A DNA stretch of 64,000 bases from Tethya wilhelma (taxonomy: Eukaryota > Porifera > Demospongiae > Tethyida > Tethyidae): assembly GCA_964030475.1 (NCBI GenBank), contig CAXIPT010000009.1:3214223-3278222 (forward strand). The letters are read 5' to 3'. Position numbers and translations under genes: made by a program. Below, one piece after another: positions 55,628-64,000 of the stretch (within the stretch, counting starts at the first letter, position 1; every line of letters starts with the position of its first letter). A model generated the notes under the pieces. That model ran no database searches. It was not told the DNA's origin and saw only the letters and a program-made list of their open reading frames with translations.

Positions 55628-56574
55628 CCACTAATCATGAGTGAGATGAATAATTGCATACAGTGTGCTAAACTCTAGAGGGATATAAAAATATAGTACT
55701 GATCGATTTTTATTTTTGATCTTAATTGTATGAATTAAGACTCAGTATATGCATGCATGCATCATTAACTCCATTTAGACATATACCCTGTGCTGTTATT
55801 GTCATGTTTAGAATTTAATTTGTAGTTGTATATGCACGGTATGAATAATATCATGATGCAATTAAAACCTACTAGAGTTACTAATAGTAGGACAGTGTGG
55901 ATTATAACGGTCAGTCATCAGCTATTTGCTGTACAAAAGCAGTTAATAGCCGACCATTTTCAGTTTGCTAGGCCATATTGGCCTACCAGAACTTGGCACA
56001 AGCTAGCTTAGCCTCATTTCCAGGCCTAGCGTTTGCGATTTGCACACGAGTAAAACAGTGGGCGTGGTTAGAATAATGCACGTGGATGAGTCAGAAGACT
56101 AAGCATGCAGTTTGCTTGTTCGGTGAAGTTCTTACACTAAGTCTATAAGCAAAGTAAGCAATGAAGGAGTATATTAACGTTTCTACACTGGCAGAGAAAG
56201 AAAAGAAGTACCTGATCAACTCTTTCCTAGGCATGATGCGTACTGGCAAGTCAGCAGTTAAGCTCATTGTGTGTGTCTTATAGAAATTGCCGGAAGGCAA
56301 GATTTGTGCTTGAATTTTTCCCTTGCATAGATTTATGGCTCAACAATCACTTAGAGTATAAGCGTCCATAAATTTTCAGGTGGCTGGGTAAATTTATTCA
56401 ATGTCAGAATAAATTCTAAAATTTAATGGTCTGACATTTATCAAATCAAAGCTGATTTTTTATAATCCACACTGTAGGAAATTTAGCAATATGGTGGAAA
56501 ATTATGCATGCATGTTCAAGTATACAAGAATTAAAACTGAAAATCGATCAACTTTCTACATTATACAAGTAGTA
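55628..56574. other. Gene-free stretch
   Basis: 3' flank of the SecA-like gene, AT-rich, no gene or RNA recognised. Confidence 0.45.
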
Positions 56575-57580
56575 AAAATATCAAAAAAAATAAGCAGTGT
56601 AGGAATGGGCAGTGCTGTAAAAAGTAATGGAACAAGGAACGGTCTCAATTTCAGCACATGACTACTTCATTATCATTTTTGATCTTTCATAGCTAATTTT
56701 CGTAAATGGTTCAAGGAATGATCTGTACTTAAATAGCTTATCAGTATCACATTTTATTACATAAATGGTTCAAATTCCTGCCAATCCTATTATCATTCAG
56801 CTAAAAGGTGGAATAATGTACGGCAAGCAGGAATAGATTACTGGCCAAGACTTGAGCACAAAAAATAAAGTAGTCATGTGCCGAAATTGAGGCCGCTCCT
56901 TGTTCCATTACTTTTTATAGCACTGCCCATTCCTACACTGCATGCTTATTTTTTTAAAGTTTTACTACTTGTTCATTCACTTTTTTCAACACTACAGTGA
57001 GGAAACCATCAGAGACTGGTTAGTCCCTACAAAAAGCTTAAGTTATCTGAGTAGAAGCACATTGTCTGCTAGAGTAGCTAATGGGCATGTGCCCATGACC
57101 TTTGAACTCTACAAGAAGATGGCTACATTGATGTACATGAATTTATACTCTCAGTTTCAAAGCTTTCTAGTTTTTGTTTAGGCTTATTTGTGATTAAAAC
57201 GAGTATCAAGGAATAATATTTTTATAGTACCTATGAAAAGAACTTACTTTGTGCTGTCAAAGTTGGCTCAACACATTCTGGTTTTCTGGAAAAGCTTTTC
57301 AAGTAAGTCAGTTAGGAAGTACATACATATGTACGTATAAGTTAGAGGAACAAAAAATGGCACTATTATGGCTTCCTACTAGCTCTCTCTACGAGTGCTG
57401 AGGAAAGTCTCTGTGAGTTCTAGACCTTGCATGCAATTGGTAATCTGTCATTGAGAGCCACTGAGCAAGTTTGAAGACTTAACTTTGTTCTGCTAGATTT
57501 TTATGATCATAAACATTTTGTATTGTGTCTATGGGACATTTGGCCCATTCTTACTATATGTACTACCGTACGTATGATAG
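56575..57580 (+). repeat. Dispersed repeat D, copy 5
   Basis: The most complete copy: foldback head 56575-56972, tail with AGAGACTGGTTAGTCCCTAC, ending CCCATTCTTACTATATGTAC. About 1.0 kb. No transposase frame. Confidence 0.75.
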
Positions 57581-58432
57581 TCAGTGCAATACAAGTATGT
57601 ACTGCATAATATATATGAATTCAAAATACAAGAAACTTTTTTGATGCATTAATTTGACAGTATTTTCTACAATAATACTATGGTGCATGACACAATTATA
57701 AGCAACAGATTTGCATTATGATCTAAAGATACTCTAGTATAATTATAGATTGATACACAATGTCATGCAAGGTGTTTTCAATCAGTACTACTAGGCACAA
57801 GAAGCAATGCCATGGAAAAGTGACTGGAGAATACCAATACCAATCACATAGTAACAAGTGGCAACTTCTTTGTTACATCTTAAAACTGTGATCAGTTTTG
57901 GTATTGCCCGCTATGCATGCATGACATTTTGAAAGCTATTAGCAGCTTGTTATGATCAATATCATAAGTACAGTAGTACGTATAGTAGGAATGGGCCGAC
58001 TGTCCCCATGCATGTGACATAATACAAAAATTAATGTTTATCACCATAAAAATCTAGCAATTAAGACCAAGTTAACCCTTCAAACTTGCTCAAAGCTCTC
58101 ATAGGATTACCAACAACTTGTAGGGCCTAAAGCTCACAGAAACTTTCCTATAGCACTCGTTGAGAGCGCTATAGGAGCAAGTAAGTAAGCGATTTTCTTA
58201 AATTTAAATTTTTAATTTAAATATTTGACACCAAAAATTTGCCAAATTTTGAGCTCTTCACTTCTGTTAGCTAAACTTGTGCCAACAACCAAATTCAGCC
58301 TAGAGCAGCAGAAATTATAGCTGAACTAGTGTGTAAAGTCTCAGCACTGTGCAATGAGCACTTTTTGCTAAATTCTGAATAATGTGCAGTCTGGTCTTGA
58401 AATTATTTTGCCTGTATCCCGGAACCTTAAGG
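57581..58432. other. Gene-free stretch with inverted fragment of repeat D
   Basis: 57960-58170 is the inverted tail of repeat D (ACGTATAGTAGGAATGGGCC). The remainder is AT-rich with no gene. Confidence 0.5.
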
Positions 58433-58838
58433 CACTAATTTTAAAACCTGCAAAACACTCCCTTGGGGGAAAATATGATGAGGAATTTATGATTAAAACA
58501 GTGGCGTATCCAGGATTTCAGTCATGGGGGTGCTGATACAATGCGGATGCGGAGCAGGCAAAAATTTTGGGGTAGCCACGCCCACTTTGGGTCACGTGAA
58601 CAAAATTATTAATAGTTATTAATATGATCGCGCCAGAGTGGCACTGTGTTCTGCAGTTTTATTCGGGCTTTTCTCCAATGAATTTTACTTGAAATAGATA
58701 AAATATAAACTATAGACTTTAAATTGACATTCAAGAGTGTCCCTGAGCACCATGCTAGATACGCCACTGTACAACAATGGAAACTAATTTACAAAACCTC
58801 AAGCCATTACTCAGAGAAGTGAACAACCCAAACAAAAA
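58433..58838 (+). pseudogene. SecA-like C-terminal module fragment, interrupted by a TIR element
   Basis: Reads ALILKPAKHSLGGKYDEEFM, IK before 58499 and resumes after 58769 with TMETNLQNLKPLLREVNN to a stop. It is close to the end of the 46627 pseudogene. A 271-bp element splits it. No upstream exon is present; part of the inverted duplication. Confidence 0.75.
58499..58769. mobile_element. 271-bp TIR element, hAT-like ends, in the SecA-like fragment
   Basis: Ends CAGTGGCGTATCCAGG and the complement ...ATACGCCACTG, typical of hAT elements (CAGTGGCGTA). An 8-bp target duplication is not clean. It is absent from the paralogue at 46.7 kb, which confirms the insertion. Confidence 0.7.
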
Positions 58839-59577
58839 TTAATCGGAAGTAACTAAAAGGATAGTTCATAGGATTAAAGCTACAATTAACAATGACTTAG
58901 TCAACAGAATTGAGTTATCATGACACTGTTATTGTTAATGCTTTACTGTTAGAGTTAATTAATAGTTTTGTTAGTTTTTCCATTTTCCTCATTTAAATTA
59001 TTTTGCTTCCCAACAATAGTGACACAATTTTATTCCTAAAGCATTAACTATATGTTTTCTAGTTTGTTGTTAAAAATTATGTGCAGGAGTTCTACTGACG
59101 TAATAACTAGCATAAAATACCATCCAAAAAAACGACAAATTTTAATGATGCATATAGTCTGTCTGTGAATGTAAGTACATTATGGAATATCATTTGTGAT
59201 TCTCAGCAATGCTATAATATTATTCCCCCTATAAATAGATAATTTGTTCATAATTTGTTTACAATTCGAGATAGGGAAAAAAGGACATATACAGTCAACT
59301 CCCTCTTAGCAGACACTCTCAATAGCGGACATCTACATTATAACGGACACTGCTTGAGGCACCAACTGAATTTACTATACTTTGTGTACAATAGCAACCT
59401 CTGAATAGCGGACACCTCTCAATTCTCTATAACGGACGCTAGTAATGGTCCCAAATAACTTTTTCTGTACAAAACCATTCCTAAATAACGGACACTGGGC
59501 GTGGTCATTTCGGCCACGCTGCACCGCACCTACTTGAGCAGCGCGCGATATGCAATTATGGGATATCTGCATGGATT

Positions 59578-60018
59578 ATGGCGAGCTCTGTTAGTCCTCT
59601 TGGTTCCTTAGAGGTAGGCTCATTCATCCGAGGCTATCATGTTTATAAAGATGAGTGGACACCCAGTATAGGTGAACAGTTGGTACTAAGAATAGAGCCA
59701 GACAATCCTGTGGACCGGTTTGCAGTTGCTGTCATCAAAGATGGAGAAACTGTAGGCCATGTTCCATTCAACATGTCCAGAACTGTATCACAGTTTTTGA
59801 GAAGGGACTATAACACAGGATTTGTTGAAATAACTGGTTCTTATGTAAATAGAGGTGCAGGTTATGGACTAGAAGTTCCTTGCATCTACAAATTTTGTGG
59901 TCCAGAACCATACATAAGGAAACTACAGGTCTTAAGGACAAAGGATTTGTGTAGATCTGTTCCAGCAGACTATGCTAACTGTATCACTAACTATCACATG
60001 AATCAGGTACATTTATGA
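59578..60018 (+). CDS. HIRAN-domain protein inside a pogo-like element
   Basis: Starts MASSVSPLGSLEVGSFIRGY. Residues 15-120 fit the HIRAN fold: an RGYHVYKDEWTPSIGEQLVL strand region, EPDNPVDRFAVAVIKDGETV, GHVPFNMS, and GAGYGLEVPCIYKF near the end. HIRAN domains bind 3' ends of single-stranded DNA in HLTF-type and bacterial proteins. The frame ends at 60018, or may splice at NQ|GTACAT (60010). It lies between the element's left terminus and the transposase, same strand. A role in recognising transposon or broken DNA ends is an inference. No stop or frameshift inside the domain. Confidence 0.75.
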   Translation: MASSVSPLGSLEVGSFIRGYHVYKDEWTPSIGEQLVLRIEPDNPVDRFAVAVIKDGETVGHVPFNMSRTVSQFLRRDYNTGFVEITGSYVNRGAGYGLEVPCIYKFCGPEPYIRKLQVLRTKDLCRSVPADYANCITNYHMNQVHL

Positions 60019-60187
60019 TTTATGATCGAACTGAATTGTTATAATATATGTTTGCTTGAAATACATGATCCATTGTTTCTAGTTGTCCTATATAGCTGCA
60101 GGTTAATTGCTAAATTATTAGTCATATGCAGCTCACATGCATGTGCTCTGGACACATGGCTAGATATGAGCTCAATGAACTGTCAAA

Positions 60188-60808
60188 ATGGCATCTGGTT
60201 CAAGCTCAAAAAAGAAAAGAACTCATCTCTCACTGGAGAAGAAGGTGGAAGTGATTAAATACCGTGAAAAGAATGCTGATACTAGCGTAAGAGATGTTGC
60301 AAAAGCTTTTGGGGAAGTTAGCAAAACTCAAGTAGCCGATATTCTGAAGAAAAAGGATGATATCATGGCTGCCTATGAGTCTAACGCTTCTACCAGCAAG
60401 AAAGCTCGAGTTTCAAAGTATTGTGACATGAACGAGGCTTTATATGAGTGGTACAGTACAGCTTGCTCCAAGAACATATATCCAACTGGGCCAATATTAA
60501 CCGCTAAAGCCAAGGAAATTGCAGCTCGACTCGGAAAACCAGAATTTCAGGGAAGCAGTGGCTGGCTTACTAGGTGGAAAACTCGATACATTATTAAGAG
60601 AATAGTAATATGTGGTGAATCTGGAGAAGTTAGTGGAGAGACGGTCACTTCATGGAAAGAGAGACGGCCAGAAATTCTTGAAGGTTACCGAAAAGAAGAT
60701 ATATATAACTTGGATGAAACCGGCTGTTTTTGGAGAGCCCTTCCATCCCGGGGATTTGGTGAAAAAGGGAAGGAGTGTAAAGGTGGTAAGAAAAGTGTAG
60801 TATATTGA
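60188..60808 (+). pseudogene. pogo-type transposase, N-terminal part (CENP-B-like HTH, first Asp)
   Basis: MASGSSSKKKRTHLSLEKKV opens a CENP-B N-terminal helix-turn-helix (VEVIKYREKN ... VAKAFGEVSKTQVADIL). A second HTH of the Tc5/CENP-B type follows (LTAKAKEIAARLGKPEFQGS, GWLTRWK). NLDETGCFWRALP carries the first catalytic Asp. A stop follows GGKKSVVY at 60808, and 60809-61140 lacks the expected transposase core sequence. DNA-binding capacity may survive; catalysis cannot. Confidence 0.85.
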
Positions 60809-61144
60809 AGATAGGAATGTGACAGTTTAGCCTTTTTAGGAAATGTTAGGTTTTGCTTTTAGTGTTAAGATCAGAGTAGTGTTAATGTGCTTGATGTGAA
60901 TAGGTACAGGATATCCTCTGGACTGTGAAAAGAGTCACATGTTCTGATTTCATCTGTATGCCTAGGAAGTAGTTCTTTTTATCTGCACTAATATTATTTT
61001 CTGTATAGGCCTTGTGGTTATCAGTTTTGTATTTAAGTAGCAAGTTTTGTGTGTATCATTGAGTTAAAACGGATCAATATGGATTAAGGAACATCAAGTT
61101 ATCACAAAAAGTAAACATAGATTTACCATTGCCTTTTTGGTTAA

Positions 61145-61672
61145 CGAAAAGGAAGACCCAATTGTTATATGGAAAAGTAAATCCCTAGATGTTTGAAACG
61201 TTTCGATATCAGTTGCTTACCCGTTAAATACTATGACCAGAAGAAAGCATGGATGACCGGGAATATTCTCCATTCTTACTTGACGAAGTTCAATGCCAAA
61301 ATGAGAGCTAAGAAGAAATCTATTTTACTTTTGATGGACAATGCTGGTTGTCACCCACCTGAAGTTCTACAAGGTTATCCAAACATCAAAATTGTCTTCC
61401 TGCCAGCTAATACCACATCGAAACTTCAACCACTGGATCTAGGAATAATAAACAACTTCAAAGTGCATTACCGGCAACTACTTTTGCAATAAGTGGTAGC
61501 AAAAATAGACACTGCTACCTCAGCAAGTGAAGTTACCTCATCTATTAATGTTTTAACAGCTATTCGATGGGTGGCTCTTGTGTGGCGAGAAGTTAAAGTA
61601 TCTACAATTAAGAAGTGTTTCCGAAGTGCTGGCATTTTGCACACTGATTTTGAGGTTCAAGTATATTAACCA
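61145..61672 (+). pseudogene. pogo-type transposase, DDE core remainder
   Basis: From about 61145 ([10 protein letters not shown]) with a frame slip near 61190, then [40 protein letters not shown] with the second Asp and [20 protein letters not shown] with the third. A TAA at 61490-61492 breaks the frame, but VVAKIDTATSASEVTSSINV and CFRSAGILHTDFE continue to a TAA at 61670-61672. Same frame as the N-terminal part. Confidence 0.8.
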
Positions 61673-61681
61673 AAGAAGGTG

Positions 61682-62106
61682 ACCCTTTTAAAGAAGTTGA
61701 TGAAAGTCTTGTATTGTCCTCACTGATATCCCGTGCTATGGGAAACCTTGAACAGTGCTCTGTACAGGGCTACATTGATGGTGAAGCTTCTCTTCCTGTT
61801 TGTGATGACAAAGATGACCAATGGGATGAGAACTTTATGAGCAGTCTGACGAGCAAAGAAGATAACCCTGAAACTGTAGACTCTGATGATGAAGATGACG
61901 AAGATATGGATTTGTCACCACCAATTCCAACAATTGTGAGCTTTAAGGAGGCCATTCAGATGCTAGAAGATGTTCAGCATTTTTTAGAATACAAAAGCTG
62001 CTTTGAACAGGCATCAAGTGCTTCATCTTTAGTTGATGAAGTGGCAACTTGCTATTCTGCAAGCTTGAGTCAAGCTACACTTGACCGCTACCTAGATCTT
62101 GACTAA
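61682..62106 (+). pseudogene. pogo-type transposase, acidic C-terminal tail
   Basis: In a shifted frame: DPFKEVDESLVLSSLISRAM, then an acidic SDDEDDEDMD segment and FKEAIQMLEDVQHFLEYK, ending TLDRYLDLD at 62106. Acidic tails of this type are typical of pogo/Tigger transposases. A one-base shift between about 61665 and 61682 separates it from the DDE core. Confidence 0.75.
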
Positions 62107-62379
62107 ACAAGTATTCAATAATAACTATTGTAACTGAAATTGTTCGGTACTTTTTACTATTGTCACTTCATTATTTGCTGTTGTCAAGTTCATTATTATT
62201 CATTATAAATAATACTATAATACAATTGCTGCAACAGAATAACGCCAGAAGCGATTAGGAGGCTAGCTAGACAAAAACTCCTCAATAAAGGACACTCCCT
62301 CAATAAAGGACATGCAAAGGCCCCGGAACGAAGTTGTCCACTATTGAGGGAGTTGACTGTAGGTCTTGACCCCCAAAAT

Positions 62380-62530
62380 GTCCTTGTTTGGAGGTGAAGT
62401 TGATTGTACTATTAGAAATATGCAATTGGGCATGCATGAGGTGGATACAGACAAGTGAATTTATAAAAATTTGGCAAAGCTTAAACATGATTATTTTGAG
62501 CTGAAATTGGGAATCTTAAACTTATCAAAG
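62380..62530 (+). repeat. Continuation of the inverted duplication beyond the pogo element
   Basis: Matches the reverse complement of about 46046-46140, for example ATGCAATTGGGCATGCATGA and GCAAAGCTTAAACATGATTA. It places the pogo insertion inside the duplicate. Confidence 0.75.
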
Positions 62531-63687
62531 ATCAAGACAATTGAAATGGGCAATATGTATTGACTGCATTTATACTACCATAATTTTTATCAGTAGTTTC
62601 TGGCACTAAACAGGAAATAGTTATGGTAAAACAATTCAGTTTGAACTTAAATTTGTAGTGGGCAAGCTAGCACAGTTTGGCTGTTGTATAATAAAGTACC
62701 GTAGCTAGCATGAAAAGAGTTGCCAGTAAATGTGCTGACTAAATCCAGACTTTGCTATTCTTGCCAGCTAGGTTCTTGGCTTACGCTATTTATATAGGCA
62801 AACTATATCATCTTAGTCAAACCCCCTCCTTTAAATATAGTTAGAAACTTTCAAGAACAAGGCCCAAGGACAAAAAGACTAAGTTACAATTCCAGCAGCA
62901 AATCACTGGGTTGAGCAGACTGAACAAAGTAACCTGGCAGGACCAGGCAGTAGGGCCTTATCAGTGGAATGAGATGTAGAGAAAAAATACTGAAGGGATA
63001 GAATACATGCACTATGTAGAGGCTCACAATTCCATATGACAGAGCAATGTCATGGTGTGCATGGGTGATCCGGGCCACAAACAGCTCTTGTTACAGACTT
63101 CATAATGCCGAGGACCTCTGGTAATAAACGCAGATCTAAGTTCACGAGTTTGCAAGCACTACAAAAAAATTATATGCATATGCCTGTTCATAAAAGAACT
63201 TTGTTGCTTTTTCTGACATCACAACTTAACCATTGGCTTATTGTGAGGTAATGTAAAGCACTTCAAACAATTTTTTTCCTAATTCATCTTTTTGACCGGA
63301 GGTCCTCCGAGTCAGTTATAGCTAGGCCATAATACCAACAAGAGCAGTCTAGCTGTCCCACGCCTTCCCCCAAATTATAATGCTAAACGCTGTTATAAGG
63401 TCTTACTACTGTCACCAACTTTTTGTCTTTGGCTTCAGTTCCTTCTTTCATCTTTCTCTTGTGTTCTCTGAACTTTTTTCAGACTTTGTACGGTAGTACC
63501 TCTTTCTAGCAGGCATCTTCTTTCTCTCTTTTCCACCAATGACCATTGAAGACAGGGCAACAAGAAGTCTCAGTGCACAAGAAACTGTGATTTCTAAATG
63601 AAGCACACAAAAAAACGCCTATGCGCATGCGTACGTCCAAACATAACGTAATTGTGCTTGTAATGTAATTGTAGCTTTGTGGTGATA
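62531..63687. other. Gene-free stretch
   Basis: No gene supported; only short unrelated frames. 63260-63310 contains a GGAGGTCCTCCG palindrome. Confidence 0.45.
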
Positions 63688-63751
63688 TAGCCTCGTCCCC
63701 AGGCCCAAAAGAGGCCAAAAGCCTCTCTTTGCGGGCCTGGGAACGAGGCTA
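63688..63751. mobile_element. 64-bp miniature foldback, Mutator-like ends, 10-bp target duplication
   Basis: TAGCCTCGTCCCCAGGCC to GGCCTGGGAACGAGGCTA, almost entirely palindromic. TGTGGTGATA flanks both sides (63678-63687 and 63752-63761). The termini match the 732-bp element at 30698. Confidence 0.85.
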
Positions 63752-63826
63752 TGTGGTGATAATAATAGTTGTGAGCATAAATGTGATGATACCTCAAGTC
63801 CAGTTGCTGGTCGTACAAGAAGCTCT

Positions 63827-64000
63827 ATGGCAAAGAAGTCTGCTATGGTAGAATTAAATTCTGTTCCTAGCCTGCTTACTGAACATTTGAAGGATTCAAT
63901 TCAATATCACAAGGACTTTTTTCGTTGCGACACAGAAGTTTCTGCTAATGCACTAAAAGATGCAATGATTCAACAATGGGGTAGTGTTGTGTTTCCTGGT
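63827..64000 (+). CDS. 5' end of an unidentified gene, runs off the right edge
   Basis: ATG at 63827 (MAKKSAMVELNSVPSLLTEH), 58 codons open to the last base. The same frame is open upstream to about 63752 (CGDNNSCEHKCDDTSSPVAG), so the start could be earlier or this could be an internal exon. Composition is protein-like, with KDFFRCDTEVSANALKDAMI in a predicted helix. The 64-bp element sits just upstream and its insertion would disturb any coding or leader sequence there. Family not recognised. Confidence 0.45.
   Translation, partial: MAKKSAMVELNSVPSLLTEHLKDSIQYHKDFFRCDTEVSANALKDAMIQQWGSVVFPG

Larger units (their letters stand above)
59292..62359 (+). mobile_element. pogo/Tigger-like element, 3.07 kb, carrying a HIRAN gene
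   Basis: Terminal repeats begin CAGTCAACTCCCTC and close GAGGGAGTTGACTG. TA flanks both sides (59290-59291 and 62360-62361), the standard pogo target. Sub-terminal GCGGACA and AACGGACA-like hexamers recur at both ends. It holds a HIRAN-domain frame (59578) and a broken DDE transposase (60188-62106). It lies within the inverted duplicate of the 46-kb region, whose counterpart lacks it. Confidence 0.9.

Noticed and set aside
1..64000. tRNA, rRNA and snRNA genes
   Set aside because: No stretch with the conserved boxes or folds was recognised by eye; a covariance-model scan would be decisive.

Overview
The window reads as nuclear DNA of a basal metazoan, most likely a demosponge. The sequence is AT-rich. 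The best-resolved gene has 15 introns of only 55-79 bp, and its HECT and UBX domains are eukaryotic. The transposons are the usual mix of aquatic invertebrate genomes (Helitron with OTU, CACTA, pogo, Crypton, Penelope-like, Mutator- and hAT-type). The organism is an inference; no species-diagnostic sequence is present.

Layout. 1-4.6 kb: 3' part of an autonomous Helitron (HUH Rep, PIF1-type helicase, OTU protease) with one in-frame stop and a 1.17-kb CACTA-like element inserted in the OTU domain. 4.7-7.3 kb: several MITEs and a duplicated ~0.7-kb repeat. 7.6-8.2 kb: hypothetical gene on the minus strand, cut by an N. 8.9-12.1 kb: a ~373-bp satellite array. 12.1-14.5 kb: dispersed repeats. 15.1-18.9 kb: a 16-exon gene encoding a UBX-HECT ubiquitin ligase, with frameshifts in its HECT exon; its 3' end and flank are duplicated at 23.0-24.6 kb. 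25.4-26.1 kb: a GC-rich, E-box-dense island. 26.4-28.0 kb: a clean four-exon minus-strand gene for a proline-rich protein. 28.9-30.4 kb: minus-strand coiled-coil gene pieces. 30.7-36.4 kb: Mutator-like, hAT-like and Penelope-like elements and a hairpin-ended repeat family. 37.1-40.6 kb: two decayed Crypton tyrosine recombinases. 40.6-46 kb: no convincing gene.

46.6-58.8 kb is a cluster built around a SecA-related gene: a very large exon (48.9-53.5 kb) spliced to a small last exon (55.2-55.6 kb). It encodes the SecA second nucleotide-binding half, a TPR-like stretch, a hydrophobic Gly/Ala-rich region and two OTU-like peptidase modules. Three damaged paralogous fragments lie around it. 58.4-62.5 kb is an inverted duplicate of 46.0-46.8 kb carrying a 3.07-kb pogo element that encodes a HIRAN-domain protein beside its transposase. 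A new reading frame enters at 63.8 kb and runs off the right edge.

The genes do not form an operon-like unit. Two themes recur: ubiquitin-type chemistry (OTU in the Helitron, OTU-like modules in the SecA-like protein, UBX-HECT ligase), and nested transposition that can be dated by empty sites and target-site duplications. Five isolated N bases and several one-base frame breaks suggest that part of the apparent damage may be assembly error.
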